A stretch of 64,000 nt of DNA from the NCBI RefSeq assembly GCF_001663155.1, contig NZ_CP015963.1, positions 2,256,001-2,320,000 of the forward strand, read 5' to 3'. Positions 55,273-64,000 of the stretch are shown in pieces. The notes below the pieces were generated by a model. It did no database searches, was not told the DNA's origin, and saw only the letters and a program-made list of their open reading frames with translations. The stretch's first letter is position 1; the number at the start of each line of letters is the position of its first letter. Source of the DNA: Altererythrobacter ishigakiensis (GTDB taxonomy: Bacteria > Pseudomonadota > Alphaproteobacteria > Sphingomonadales > Sphingomonadaceae). A program made the position numbers and the translations under genes.

Positions 55273-55925
55273 TCTGGCCGCTGCTTAAACGCGATATGCG
55301 CATGTTGCTGCTCGGCGGCGGGCGCGGTGGCGGGGCCATGCTGCCGCTGCTGTTCTTCCTCGCGATAGCAATGCTGTATCCATTTGCCGTCGGGCCGAAC
55401 GCGCCGCTGCTGGCGAAAACCGGCGGCGGTGTGCTGTGGATCGCGGCGCTGTTAGCGGCGATCCTGCCATTGGACCGGCTAGTTTTGCCCGACTTAGAGC
55501 TGGGCCTGTTTGATCAGCTCAAGCTGCGCGGCGTGACCGAGGAAGCGGTTATGGCGGTGCGCCTGTTCGCGCATTGGCTCAGCTTTGGCCCGCTGCTGAT
55601 GCTCGCCTGTTTTCCGGCCGCGGCGCTGCTCAATCTGGATGGCGAGACTTTGCGATTGCTGTTGCTGGGATTGCTGGCAGGCACTCCGGGGCTGGCGGCA
55701 GTCGGCCTGATGATCGCAGCGCTGACCGCAGGGCTACGCACAGGCGCGGCGCTATCGGGCCTGCTGTTGATCCCGCTGGCGCTGCCGATCCTGATCTTTG
55801 GAGCGGGTGCGCTCGAACGCAGCGATCCGGCAACGCTGGGCTTTTCGGCGGCGATCAGCCTGCTGCTGGTGGCGATTACGCCCTTTGCAGCAGGTGCGGC
55901 GATCAGGGCGGGGAGGGAAAGTTAA
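55269..55925 (+). CDS. ccmB: Heme exporter membrane protein CcmB
   Basis: A 218-aa membrane protein with six hydrophobic segments, the permease partner of CcmA. Landmarks: LLKRDMRMLLLGGGRGGGAMLPLLFFLAIAM at the N-terminus, DRLVLPDLELGLFDQLKLRGVTEEAVM (the conserved cytoplasmic loop) and LLLIPLALPILIFGAGAL. It begins with a GTG coupled to ccmA. The high G+C of this stretch is close to its neighbours. Confidence 0.93.
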   Translation: MIWPLLKRDMRMLLLGGGRGGGAMLPLLFFLAIAMLYPFAVGPNAPLLAKTGGGVLWIAALLAAILPLDRLVLPDLELGLFDQLKLRGVTEEAVMAVRLFAHWLSFGPLLMLACFPAAALLNLDGETLRLLLLGLLAGTPGLAAVGLMIAALTAGLRTGAALSGLLLIPLALPILIFGAGALERSDPATLGFSAAISLLLVAITPFAAGAAIRAGRES

Positions 55926-55936
55926 AGGGGGGAGAA

Positions 55937-56605
55937 ATGGATACAACAGTTGGCCACAAACGTGGAAACGAGTTGCTCGCGAAAATAGCGCTGGCCATCC
56001 TTTTGTTTTCGATCGGCGCCTTCGCACTGAAGGCAATCATGGAGCCTGAACGTCTGGTTCGATACACTCCATTGGTTATTCTTCACGGTGTGACGATGAT
56101 AGCGTGGATGGGGGTGTTCGCGTTTCAGGCTCGCCTTGCTGCGTATGCAAACTTGGCGAGACATCGCAATCTTGGCTGGTGGTCTCCACTTGTCGTGACA
56201 GCAATGGTTGCAAGTGGAATGACCGTATCTTGGAATCTTTCCCAGGAGTTCGATCGCTACGAAGTTCTGATCGGGAATGTGGGCATCTTTGCCACCTTCA
56301 TTCCGCTTTACATTGGTGCGATTCTGTTCGCTCGTAGTCACCGCGCGGCCGAGCATAGGCAAGCTATGTTGCTTGGCAATCTGGCGCTGCTGGGACCAGC
56401 CTACGCTCGGGTATTCGACGCGTTCGATCTGCCGGAATTCACTGCCGGACCATTGCAATTCATTCTGGTGCCTGCCTTGGCAATTCTGCTCGACAAGGTC
56501 AGCCGAGGGCACGTTGCCAAATCGACATGGTGGATGCTCGCCTTCTACTTTGGCGTTCTAATCGCCACTGTCGTGGCCTTCCTTCAGGTATCGCCACCTA
56601 TCTAA
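55937..56605 (+). CDS. Six- to seven-helix membrane protein of unknown function
   Basis: A 222-aa integral membrane protein starting MDTTVGHKRGNELLAKIAL, right after a strong GGGGGGAG ribosome site. Hydrophobic segments at about 14-36, 43-65, 82-101, 115-137, 146-166, 173-190 and 197-217. The stretch VILHGVTMIAWMGVFAFQARLAAYANLARHRNLGWWSP (landmarks only: ILHGVTMIAW, RHRNLGWW) has the His residues seen in small heme-binding or DUF-type membrane families, but I cannot name one. It starts 11 nt after ccmB yet has lower G+C and different codon use, so a link with heme export is doubtful. Its stop overlaps the convergent map stop. Confidence 0.72.
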   Translation: MDTTVGHKRGNELLAKIALAILLFSIGAFALKAIMEPERLVRYTPLVILHGVTMIAWMGVFAFQARLAAYANLARHRNLGWWSPLVVTAMVASGMTVSWNLSQEFDRYEVLIGNVGIFATFIPLYIGAILFARSHRAAEHRQAMLLGNLALLGPAYARVFDAFDLPEFTAGPLQFILVPALAILLDKVSRGHVAKSTWWMLAFYFGVLIATVVAFLQVSPPI

Positions 56606-57429
56606 TAAGGCGGCTTATCCAGACCCTTGGGGCTCTTGGTGAACAGCTCCGCGCCTTTTTCCGTCAAGCCAATCGAATGTTCGAACTGTGCGGAAAGTGA
56701 TTTGTCGCGGGTCACCGCGGTCCAGCCATCGCCCAGCACTATCGCCCACGGTTTACCCGCATTGATCATCGGTTCGATCGTGAAAAACATGCCGGGCTTT
56801 AACTCAGGCCCAGTGCCCGCCTTCGCCGCGTGCACCACTTCGGGCGCATCGTGGAACAGGCGCCCTAGCCCGTGGCCGCAAAACTCACGCACCACGCCAT
56901 AGCGAAACTGGCGCGCATGCGCTTCGATCGCGGCGCCAATATCGCCCAGCCGCGCGCCGGGTTTGCTCGCCGCTTCAATCCCCAGCATCAGGCACTCATA
57001 GGTCACATCGACCAGCCGCTTGGCCTTGATCGAAGGTTCACCGGCAAAGAACATGCGGCTGGTGTCGCCATGCCATCCATCGAGCAGCGGCGTGACATCG
57101 ATATTGACGATATCGCCATCCTTCAGCGCCTTGTCACCCGGAATGCCGTGGCAAATCACATGGTTGATCGAAGTGCAGCAGCTATGCGCATAGCCGCGAT
57201 AGCCAAGCGTTGCGGGCACTGCGCCTGCGTCCAGCATCATGCCGCGCGCAAAGTCATCAATCTCCGCCGTGGTGACACCCGGCTTCACGAATTCGGTCAG
57301 CTCGTCGAGGATTTCTGCGGCCAGCCGCCCGGCCTTGCGCATACCCTCAAACCCTTCCGGGCCGTGCAGCTTGATCGTGCCGTCGCGGTAGACGGTCTCA
57401 TTTCCATCGATGACTTGGTATTGGTGCAT
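56602..57429 (-). CDS. map: Methionine aminopeptidase, type I
   Basis: Removes the initiator methionine from new proteins. The 275-aa protein has the pita-bread fold with all metal ligands: Asp in VNIDVTPLLDG and DTSRMFF, His in GHGLGRLFHD, Glu in FTIEPMI and Glu in FEHSIGLT; the substrate His is in CTSINHVICHGIPG. The N-terminus is extended relative to E. coli Map by about 12-15 residues (MHQYQVIDGNETVYRDG). The ATG at 57429 is chosen; a GTG three codons upstream is possible. Divergent from the aminopeptidase gene. Confidence 0.96.
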   Translation of the reverse strand: MHQYQVIDGNETVYRDGTIKLHGPEGFEGMRKAGRLAAEILDELTEFVKPGVTTAEIDDFARGMMLDAGAVPATLGYRGYAHSCCTSINHVICHGIPGDKALKDGDIVNIDVTPLLDGWHGDTSRMFFAGEPSIKAKRLVDVTYECLMLGIEAASKPGARLGDIGAAIEAHARQFRYGVVREFCGHGLGRLFHDAPEVVHAAKAGTGPELKPGMFFTIEPMINAGKPWAIVLGDGWTAVTRDKSLSAQFEHSIGLTEKGAELFTKSPKGLDKPPY

Positions 57430-57498
57430 GGCGCTCACATAGCGATGGACGCACAAAATTGCGAGTGACAAGCGCCATATCGTGACTAAGTAGCGCAC

Positions 57499-58890
57499 AT
57501 GAGCAAAAAAGACGCGTTGATACAGCCCGATCGCGGGCAAAATGCCACCACCATCCATCTAGTCACCAAGGACGGTTTTGAGGACTGGCTGAAGCCGTTG
57601 TCCGCAGGCCAGCGCGCGGCGATCAAAGCGCAGAAATTCGAAGGCAGGCCCGCGCAAGTCGCTATCGTGCCCGATGGTGACGATTGGTTCGCCGCAGGCG
57701 GGGTCGCGGATTTGGAAAAGCTCACCAGCTGGTGCCTCGCGAAACTGGCGGAGGATCTCCCCGAAGGTACCTACCGGCTGAAGGAGGGTGAGCCCGGTGC
57801 AGCGCTGCATGGCTGGCAAACCGCCCAGTACAAGTTTACCCGCTATGCGAAGCCGGATGAGAGCGCCCCCGGCCCGCGCGTTTTGCTGAGCCAGAAGGCC
57901 AAGCATCTGGACGATGCCATCGCTGAGGCCGAGGCCGAAAATCTCGTCCGCGATCTGGTCAATACGCCCGCTGAAGACATGGGACCAGCCGATCTGGAGG
58001 CGCAATGCGAGAAGCTAGCCAAAGCCTATGACGCGAAGCTGAAAGTGGTCAAAGGCGATGCGCTGGAAAAAGACTATCCAATGGTGCACGCCGTCGGCCG
58101 GGCGGCTGCACGCCACCATGCGCCGCGTCTGATGCGGCTTGAGTGGGGTAACGAAAATCACCCCAAGCTCGCGATCATCGGCAAAGGCGTGTGCTTTGAT
58201 TCAGGCGGGCTCGATATCAAGCCTGCCAGCGGCATGAAGCTGATGAAGAAGGATATGGGCGGTGCAGCGCATGCAATTGCGCTGGCTGGGCTCGTGATGA
58301 ATGCGAAGCTGCCGGTCCGGCTACAGCTTCTGATCCCCGCGGTTGAGAATGCAATCGCGGGCAATTCTTTCCGCCCGGGCGATATTCTCAAGACACGTAA
58401 GGGGCTGACAGTGGAGATCGGAAATACCGATGCCGAGGGTCGACTGATCCTGGGGGATGCACTGACCCGCGCGAGCGAAGATGAGCCGGACTTCATCGTT
58501 GATTTCGCAACGCTGACAGGCGCGGCTCGTGTCGCCTTGGGGCCCGACTTGCCCGCCCTGATGACACGCAAGGACGAAACCGCACAGGCGCTGATCGAAG
58601 CAGGCAAGGCCTGCGATGACGAGCCCTGGCGTTTGCCCTTGCCAGAGGCGTATCGCGAATGGCTGAAGTCCGACGTGGCGGATATGAACAACATCTCGAA
58701 CAATGCATTTGCAGGCGCGAGTGTCGCGGGACTGTTCCTGGACAAATTCGTGGGCGACGGGATCGACTGGGCGCATTTTGACACCTTTGCATGGCGCCCG
58801 TCGGCGAAGCCCGGCCGCCCCGCAGGCGGAGCCGCATATGGCCTTCGCGCGACTTTCCACATGTTGCGCGCGCGCTACGCTGGCAATTGA
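57499..58890 (+). CDS. Leucyl aminopeptidase family protein (M17)
   Basis: A 463-aa M17 metallopeptidase with a cytosolic, hexameric form in the family. The catalytic domain holds the metal/catalytic segments GKGVCFDSGGLDIKPASGMKLMKKDMGGAAH (landmarks GKGVCFDSGG, KKDMGGA) at about 228-260 and the signature NTDAEGRLILGDAL at about 308-321. The N-terminal domain is more divergent, as usual for the alphaproteobacterial branch. It removes N-terminal residues such as Leu. Single gene. Confidence 0.94.
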   Translation: MSKKDALIQPDRGQNATTIHLVTKDGFEDWLKPLSAGQRAAIKAQKFEGRPAQVAIVPDGDDWFAAGGVADLEKLTSWCLAKLAEDLPEGTYRLKEGEPGAALHGWQTAQYKFTRYAKPDESAPGPRVLLSQKAKHLDDAIAEAEAENLVRDLVNTPAEDMGPADLEAQCEKLAKAYDAKLKVVKGDALEKDYPMVHAVGRAAARHHAPRLMRLEWGNENHPKLAIIGKGVCFDSGGLDIKPASGMKLMKKDMGGAAHAIALAGLVMNAKLPVRLQLLIPAVENAIAGNSFRPGDILKTRKGLTVEIGNTDAEGRLILGDALTRASEDEPDFIVDFATLTGAARVALGPDLPALMTRKDETAQALIEAGKACDDEPWRLPLPEAYREWLKSDVADMNNISNNAFAGASVAGLFLDKFVGDGIDWAHFDTFAWRPSAKPGRPAGGAAYGLRATFHMLRARYAGN

Positions 58891-58986
58891 TTAGTGCTGC
58901 GCTAACTTGCCCGAAAGGCGCGCAGTGTATAAGCGCCCGCGCAATCCGCGTTTTGTGGATGTGAAGGATTAGGGGGCGCGCGCCAA

Positions 58987-59337
58987 GTGAGCGACGTTAC
59001 GACATACAAGGTTCCAGACGGTCCGCTGCGGCTGGCCGGGCCTGTCGTGCGCCCGAAACAAGGTACCCTGCCTTTGCGCGGGGACCTGGCGCATATTGCG
59101 CTCGCGGGGCGTTATCTCGCGGCGCATTACGTCATTCCAAAGCTGCGCAACATCGGGGATGCGCCGGTGGAAATGCACCTAGCCGGCCGCGATGACAGCG
59201 ATGTGGTTACAGAGATTGCGGCAGGCACAGCCATCGAAGTGCTCGATATTGCGGGCGAATGGGCGTGGGTTTGCCTAACGCCTGAAGGTCCATCGGGTTA
59301 TGTGCGGATCGCGCAGCTCGCGCCCGCTGACGCTTGA
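58987..59337 (+). CDS. SH3-domain protein
   Basis: A 116-aa protein without signal peptide, starting at a GTG behind an AGGGGGCG stretch. The C-terminal half, VVTEIAAGTAIEVLDIAGEWAWVCLTPEGPSGYVRIAQL in outline (AIEVLDIAGEWAWV, GPSGYVRI), is a bacterial SH3 fold. The N-terminal part (HIALAGRYLAAHYV) is helical. Function unknown; bacterial SH3 domains often bind cell wall, but no export signal is seen here. It lies 12 nt upstream of argC, so it may be cotranscribed with it. Confidence 0.8.
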   Translation: MSDVTTYKVPDGPLRLAGPVVRPKQGTLPLRGDLAHIALAGRYLAAHYVIPKLRNIGDAPVEMHLAGRDDSDVVTEIAAGTAIEVLDIAGEWAWVCLTPEGPSGYVRIAQLAPADA

Positions 59338-59349
59338 GCTGTAGCTACA

Positions 59350-60276
59350 ATGACAACGCGCGTTTTCATCGATGGAGCGGCTGGCACTACCGGCCTGGAA
59401 ATCCGTGACCGGTTGAAAGATCGGGGCGAGTTCGATCTTTTGGTGCTCGACGATGCCCAACGCAAGGACGACGCCGCGCGTAAGGATGCATTGCACGCGG
59501 CAGATGTCGCGATCCTGTGCCTGCCGGATGACGCCGCGAAAGAAGCTGTGAAGCTTGCTGAAGGCTCGAACACGCGGATCATCGATGCTTCGAGCGCGCA
59601 CCGTGTTGCTGATGGCTGGACCTATGGCTTTCCGGAGCTGGTTGGGCAGGAAAGCATCGCGAAAGCGCAATTAGTTTCCAATCCGGGCTGCTATCCGACC
59701 GGCTTTCTGGGACTGGTTGCACCACTGGTACGCGCTGGCCTGTTGCCAGCGGACTGGCCTTATACCATCAATGCGGTCAGCGGGTATTCGGGCGGCGGAA
59801 AGGCATTGATCGAACGGTTCGAAACGGAAGCAGACATCGCCTTTCGCACCTATGGTCTCAACCTCTCGCACAAGCATTTGCCGGAAATGCAGCAGCATGC
59901 GGGGCTTGAACATCCCGTCCTGTTCGCGCCTTCTGTTGTGCCCGCGCATCGAGGAATGATTGTCGAGGTTCCACTGCATCTCGGCGCAATGCCCGGCAAC
60001 CCTCTGGCGGATCAATTGTGTGACGCATTGAACCAATTCTACGCCGGCTCTGACGTGATCCGTGTTGAAAGTGACGAGGTGCCGGGCGAACTTCTTTTGC
60101 GTCAGGGCGCGGCGGCGCATGATGGCATGTCGCTGTACGTATTTGGCAATCAAGGCGGCTGGAATGTCCGCCTCATCGCGCAACTCGACAACCTTGGGAA
60201 AGGCGCGAGCGGGGCGGCGATCCAGAACCTCAATATCATGTGCGGGCTGCCCGAGACGGCTGGACTTCGTCTTTAG
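59350..60276 (+). CDS. argC: N-acetyl-gamma-glutamyl-phosphate reductase (type 2)
   Basis: NADPH-dependent third step of arginine synthesis. The 308-aa product is the short type 2 ArgC. It has the Rossmann motif DGAAGTTGLEIRDRL (8-22), the catalytic Cys114 in SNPGCYPTGFLGL, and VVPAHRGMIVEVPLHL near residue 197. No other arginine gene is next to it. A short inverted repeat, TGCCTAA-AAA-TTAGGCA (60288-60304), lies 11 nt after the stop. Confidence 0.95.
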   Translation: MTTRVFIDGAAGTTGLEIRDRLKDRGEFDLLVLDDAQRKDDAARKDALHAADVAILCLPDDAAKEAVKLAEGSNTRIIDASSAHRVADGWTYGFPELVGQESIAKAQLVSNPGCYPTGFLGLVAPLVRAGLLPADWPYTINAVSGYSGGGKALIERFETEADIAFRTYGLNLSHKHLPEMQQHAGLEHPVLFAPSVVPAHRGMIVEVPLHLGAMPGNPLADQLCDALNQFYAGSDVIRVESDEVPGELLLRQGAAAHDGMSLYVFGNQGGWNVRLIAQLDNLGKGASGAAIQNLNIMCGLPETAGLRL

Positions 60277-60287
60277 CGACAAAAGGC

Positions 60288-60304
60288 TGCCTAAAAATTA
60301 GGCA
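60288..60304. repeat. Inverted repeat between argC and glnB
   Basis: Perfect 7-bp arms TGCCTAA and TTAGGCA around AAA. No U-tract follows, so a terminator role is weak; an operator for glnB is possible. Confidence 0.3.
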
Positions 60305-60377
60305 CACACCGTCCGACTCTTGGGCATTACTGTGTGACTTGCTCTCTTAACGAAGCCCTTTTCCTACAATCGGATGA

Positions 60378-60394
60378 TTGGCACGATTCTTGGA
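60378..60394 (+). promoter_or_regulatory. Sigma-54-like promoter upstream of glnB
   Basis: TTGGCACG-ATTC-TTGGA matches the sigma-54 form TGGCACG-N4-TTGC except that the -12 C is G. The -24 GG and the spacing are right. It lies about 60 nt before glnB, where nitrogen control by NtrC and sigma-54 is common in Alphaproteobacteria. No clear NtrC site was found upstream. Confidence 0.45.
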
Positions 60395-60407
60395 TACACA
60401 CGCGTAG

Positions 60408-60791
<384 letters not shown>

Positions 60792-60880
60792 ACTTTGGCG
60801 GGGATTCTCCCCACCCAATGCAACCAATGCCCAAATCCGAACCGGGCAAAACAGACACTAAAGCTGGAGGCTAAATTCCA

Positions 60881-62290
60881 ATGAGCACTGCCAAGGATAT
60901 TATCGCGAAGATCAAGGAACACGAGGTTGAGTGGGTCGACCTGCGCTTCACCGATCCGAAGGGCAAGTGGCAGCATCTGACGATGTGCGCCGGAGTCATG
61001 GGCGAAGACGAGTTCGAAGACGGGTTAATGTTTGACGGCTCTTCGATCGCAGGCTGGAAAGCGATCAACGAGTCAGACATGATCCTGAAGCCAGACTTGT
61101 CAGAGACTTGGCTTGACCCTTTCAGCGCGACACCGATGCTGATCGTCAATTGCGACATCGTGGAGCCGTCAACGGGCGATTGGTACAGCCGTGACCCGCG
61201 GACCACCGCCAAGCGCGCCGAAGCCTACCTGAAAAGCACAGGCGTCGGCGACACTGTCTACGTCGGTCCCGAAGCAGAATTCTTCATGTTCGACGACGTA
61301 CGTTTTGAAGACGGCTATGCCGGATCCGGTTTTGCTATCGACGACATCGAATTGCCGACTAACACTGGCAAGGAATATGAGGCCGGCAACCTGGGCCACA
61401 GGCCACGCGCCAAAGGCGGATACTTCCCTGTTGCCCCGGTTGATAGCTGCATGGACATCCGCGGTGAAATGGTTGCCACGATGCTGGAAATGGGCCTTCC
61501 CTGCGACAAGCACCACCACGAAGTCGCCGCCGCTCAGCACGAACTGGGCCTGACATTCGGAACGCTGGTACAGACCGCTGACCGCATGCAGATCTACAAG
61601 TATGTCGTGCAGCAAGTCGCGCACGCATACGGCAAGTCTGCAACCTTTATGCCGAAGCCGATCAAGGAAGATAACGGTTCAGGCATGCACACGCACATGT
61701 CGATCTGGGCCGATGGCAAGCCGACTTTCGCTGGTAATGAGTATGCCGGCCTTTCGGAAAACTGCCTGTACTACATCGGCGGTGTTATCAAACACGCAAA
61801 GGCGCTGAACGCGTTCACCAACCCAACCACCAACAGTTACAAGCGTTTGGTTCCAGGCTTCGAAGCTCCGGTTCTGCTGGCATATTCAGCCCGCAACCGC
61901 TCGGCTTCGTGCCGGATTCCGTACGGGGCAGGCGACAAGGCGAAGCGCGTGGAATTCCGTTTCCCTGATGCGATGGCCAACCCGTATCTTGCCTACTCGG
62001 CGCTGTTGATGGCGGGCCTTGATGGTATCACCAACAAGATCCACCCGGGCGAGGCAATGGACAAGAACCTCTACGACCTGCCACCGGCAGAGCTCGCCGA
62101 AGTTCCGACCGTGTGCGGCAGCCTGCGTGAAGCACTCGAGGCACTCGAAGCCGATCACGAGTTCCTTCTGAAGGGCGACGTCTTCACCAAAGACCAGATC
62201 GATGCCTATGCCGAGCTGTTGTGGGAACAGGTGATCCGCACCGAAACTACGCCATGCCCGGTCGAATATGACATGTATTACAGCGCGTAA
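60881..62290 (+). CDS. glnA: Glutamine synthetase, type I
   Basis: Makes glutamine from glutamate and ammonia; forms a dodecamer in the cytosol. The 469-aa protein has [12 protein letters not shown], the metal/ATP segments [10 protein letters not shown] and [18 protein letters not shown], and the adenylylation site Tyr398 in NLYDLPPAE, equal to E. coli Tyr397. That site and the coupled P-II gene indicate control by GlnE adenylylation. A GGAGG ribosome site precedes the ATG. The glnB-glnA gap includes GGGGA-TTC-TCCCC, a small hairpin. A strong terminator follows. Confidence 0.98.
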   Translation: MSTAKDIIAKIKEHEVEWVDLRFTDPKGKWQHLTMCAGVMGEDEFEDGLMFDGSSIAGWKAINESDMILKPDLSETWLDPFSATPMLIVNCDIVEPSTGDWYSRDPRTTAKRAEAYLKSTGVGDTVYVGPEAEFFMFDDVRFEDGYAGSGFAIDDIELPTNTGKEYEAGNLGHRPRAKGGYFPVAPVDSCMDIRGEMVATMLEMGLPCDKHHHEVAAAQHELGLTFGTLVQTADRMQIYKYVVQQVAHAYGKSATFMPKPIKEDNGSGMHTHMSIWADGKPTFAGNEYAGLSENCLYYIGGVIKHAKALNAFTNPTTNSYKRLVPGFEAPVLLAYSARNRSASCRIPYGAGDKAKRVEFRFPDAMANPYLAYSALLMAGLDGITNKIHPGEAMDKNLYDLPPAELAEVPTVCGSLREALEALEADHEFLLKGDVFTKDQIDAYAELLWEQVIRTETTPCPVEYDMYYSA

Positions 62291-62311
62291 GCAGAATTTA
62301 CATTTCGCAAT

Positions 62312-62354
62312 AAGAAAGGCCGTCCGGAGCGATCCGGGCGGCCTTTTTCTTACG
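62312..62354 (+). terminator. Rho-independent terminator of glnB-glnA
   Basis: AAGGCCG-T-CCGGA pairs with TCCGG-G-CGGCCTT across a GCGA loop, followed by TTTTCTTA. It lies 22 nt after the glnA stop. The A-run on the 5' side makes it work on the opposite strand too. Confidence 0.93.
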
Positions 62355-62491
62355 GCAACAAACGACCCAGTTCCTGACGGACGTTTTTGTTTAGGTGAAA
62401 GCCAATTAGTCCGGAGCGCCAATTTCAAGCGTCTGGCAAGAGCCTCTCACCCACTGATGTCAGGTTGCGTGAACGCAAGATCAAGGTTGTA

Positions 62492-62866
62492 TCAAATCTG
62501 AAATTTAGTGGGGTGAGGCCAAATGTCCTGCTCTGGCCGATCGAATTGGAGCAATTCAATCAATGCGCCTCCGTCCATGATGAATGCGACCGTCACATGT
62601 TCAACTAAGCTGGTTGGACCAAACACAACTTCCTTGCCATCGACGGCTTCGTGAACATCTTCGACTTCGAAGGCAACGTGCGGCATCGATTTGATGATGT
62701 CAGGCAATGTATTGTCGGGATCGAAGTTATGCCACTCGACACCATATGGGGTATCAAAGTATCCGCTGCCATGAATCTTCAAGGCCGGGCTGTGATCCTC
62801 GTCCGGCAATTTCCTATCAGTAGGAATTCCTACATGGTGGAATTTCAATGTCTGCATGCTGCTCAT
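62492..62866 (-). CDS. VOC-family (glyoxalase-like) protein
   Basis: A 124-aa protein of the vicinal oxygen chelate fold. It begins with LKFHHVGIPTDRKLPDEDHSPA, where FHHVGI is the typical first strand with a metal-binding His, and has PHVAFEVEDVHEAVDGKEVV in the middle and MDGGALIELLQF at the C-terminus with a candidate metal Glu. The single-domain size fits a dimer. The substrate is unknown. It is followed at 63215 by a cupin gene on the same strand, with 348 nt between. Confidence 0.85.
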   Translation of the reverse strand: MSSMQTLKFHHVGIPTDRKLPDEDHSPALKIHGSGYFDTPYGVEWHNFDPDNTLPDIIKSMPHVAFEVEDVHEAVDGKEVVFGPTSLVEHVTVAFIMDGGALIELLQFDRPEQDIWPHPTKFQI

Positions 62867-63214
62867 CGCTTAATTTGACTACCTATCTCTCTTAGCGCGT
62901 TGACTGATTGAGATCGAGCAGAGTTGATGCGATAGGGCACGACCTTGACGAGCGGGATGTCTGCTTTCCACACCAGAAGCTGACCGCGTTTAGACAAATT
63001 GCTGCGCCTGAAAGCCGACTGGCAGCTCAGTCACCTGTTCTGACAAGACCGGACCGGCTGGTAACGACCCAATTGCGGACATTCGGCAATGCGATCTAGG
63101 GCTCCCACTTTGTGCTTAGGAGCGAGCAAAGGTGGTGTCGCATCGCTGGCCGCCCAGACACAGGGCGGCCTAACAGGAAGCTACAATGAGGCCGCCATCC
63201 CTCCCAGATCGGAC
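62867..63214. other. 348-nt gap without a recognised gene
   Basis: No open frame here has a start and a known family. A perfect stem GGCCGCCC/GGGCGGCC (63148-63155 and 63163-63170) has a 7-nt loop and lies 45 nt after the cupin stop. It has no U-tract. The promoter of the VOC gene is presumably at 62870-62950. Confidence 0.5.
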
Positions 63215-63997
63215 TTATTCGCCGCCCTGAACGTTCTTGCGGAATTCGTAGTCGCGGTGCCACGCATTCAAGTCTTGAAGATAGGTCGGGTATGAAGTTC
63301 CGAAAGCGAAGTCAGAGTTATCCCCGTAGAGAACCAGAATGCCTTCGAGTGGTTGGTCACCGTCATTGACGATCCGGTGCTTCACGAATTGGGGGATGAA
63401 GATGCTCATGCCCTCTTCAATTTCGACGGGGCCATCGTCACTATAAAGCGTGGCCTTGCCAGAAGTGACAACAAAGAGGTTTGGCATCTGGCCAAATTCC
63501 ATGCGCGGGTCATCGTTCGCCACTTCCTGCGGCCCGATGCTGAAATGCATCACACGAAAACCCTTCATCATATGCAGGGCGGTCGCCTGCGCGCCGTGGG
63601 TCATTAATGAGTTGTCGCGCCCAAAGCGTGTGATCTGCGGCTTGCCCTTGGTGAAGAAGTGGGAGAGAGCAATGTACATGTCGCCTTCGTCGCCGGATGT
63701 CGATTTGAAGCCTTCCATGTCGCGCGTTTCGACCCCCACGCGGTCACTACCAAAGCTTTGCATGGCAGCGGTGCCGGCGTTGACCTCGCCCGATGCGATC
63801 TTCTCGAGCACATCCAAGCTGGCGATCTCGAAATACCATGTCGGCTCGCTGGGAGCTCCCCGGTTAAGCATTACATCGTGAGGCCCAAAGCTATGGTCGG
63901 TCAGCCGGCCGCGCTCAGAAGCCGTTTCCTTGTGCTTAACGTCGACGCTCCACCATTCCTGACCGAGTTTGATCCCGAATTTGGAATCGAGCGCCAT
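63215..63997 (-). CDS. Cupin-domain protein
   Basis: A 260-aa protein, start at the window edge: the ATG at 63997 has only one codon of sequence upstream, so the real start may lie outside. The C-terminal half is a cupin beta-barrel: GFRVMHFSIGPQEVANDDPRMEFGQMPNLFVVTSGKATL in outline (landmarks MEFGQMPNLFVV, IPQFVKHRIVN), with His in VKHR. The N-terminal half (DHSFGPHDVMLNRGAPSEPTW, VLEKIASGEVNAGTAA) resembles a domain seen in such proteins. No function can be assigned; the gene follows a VOC gene, also a small-molecule fold. Confidence 0.78.
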   Translation of the reverse strand: MALDSKFGIKLGQEWWSVDVKHKETASERGRLTDHSFGPHDVMLNRGAPSEPTWYFEIASLDVLEKIASGEVNAGTAAMQSFGSDRVGVETRDMEGFKSTSGDEGDMYIALSHFFTKGKPQITRFGRDNSLMTHGAQATALHMMKGFRVMHFSIGPQEVANDDPRMEFGQMPNLFVVTSGKATLYSDDGPVEIEEGMSIFIPQFVKHRIVNDGDQPLEGILVLYGDNSDFAFGTSYPTYLQDLNAWHRDYEFRKNVQGGE

Positions 63998-64000
63998 TGG

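Noticed and set aside
60305..60378. CACACA...TGTGTG as an NtrC site before glnB
   Set aside because: The arms do not match the GCACC-N5-GGTGC-type site and the spacing of 22 nt is wrong.
63148..63170. 8-bp GC-rich hairpin as terminator of the cupin gene
   Set aside because: Perfect stem but no U-tract on the minus strand; kept only as a note.

Overview
The window is a contiguous piece of a bacterial chromosome, almost entirely coding, with the gene content and protein style of an alphaproteobacterium of the order Sphingomonadales, probably an Erythrobacteraceae member (Erythrobacter/Altererythrobacter type). This placement is an inference from the serC-serA-hisZ order, the cobA-DUF2849-cysI-DUF934-cysH sulfite cluster, the long Pro/Ala-rich tails on FtsL and MurG, and the general protein flavour. 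No phage, insertion sequence, CRISPR array or plasmid gene was seen. One tRNA gene (Thr-UGU) is present.

Layout. 1-3.4 kb (minus): serine biosynthesis operon serC-serA running into a truncated hisZ, with a candidate serC leader. 3.5-9.5 kb: a GT4 glycosyltransferase, a small membrane protein, a PadR-type regulator, the DNA-maintenance gene rarA coupled to a predicted RNase H-fold protein, a TM2-domain protein that shares its operator with padR, tRNA-Thr and queF. 9.5-18 kb (plus): a Pro-rich membrane protein; a coupled sseA-metC-mscS operon; an assimilatory sulfite/APS reductase operon. 18-27 kb (minus): obgE-proB-SDR, a BtuB-type TonB receptor behind a cobalamin riboswitch, a Bax-inhibitor-1 protein, proC and a YbjN-like gene.

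27.3-47.7 kb (minus) is the complete division and cell wall (dcw) cluster: mraZ-rsmH-ftsL-ftsI-murE-murF-mraY-murD-ftsW-murG-murC-murB-ddl-ftsQ-ftsA-ftsZ, then a TPR-SPOR protein. Most junctions are 1-14 nt stop/start overlaps (ATGA or GTGA), so the cluster is probably read as one translationally coupled unit. The leader of mraZ carries five GGG triplets spaced exactly 10 bp apart, a likely MraZ operator. A perfect DnaA box lies in the ftsA-ftsZ gap, the only sizeable gap inside the cluster.

48-64 kb: two membrane-anchored proteins of unknown function, a CysK-type synthase and a 2Fe-2S ferredoxin (minus); an AlkA-like glycosylase, an S9 peptidase and an SDR (plus); phhB (minus); ccmA-ccmB and a membrane protein (plus); map (minus); a leucyl aminopeptidase, SH3 protein, argC, then glnB-glnA with a sigma-54-like promoter and a strong terminator (plus); and finally VOC and cupin proteins (minus). 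Most of the window is core metabolism and cell division. The less explained parts are the PadR/TM2/rarA neighbourhood, the RarA-coupled RNase H-fold protein, the mscS gene inside a sulfur operon, and several leader structures.
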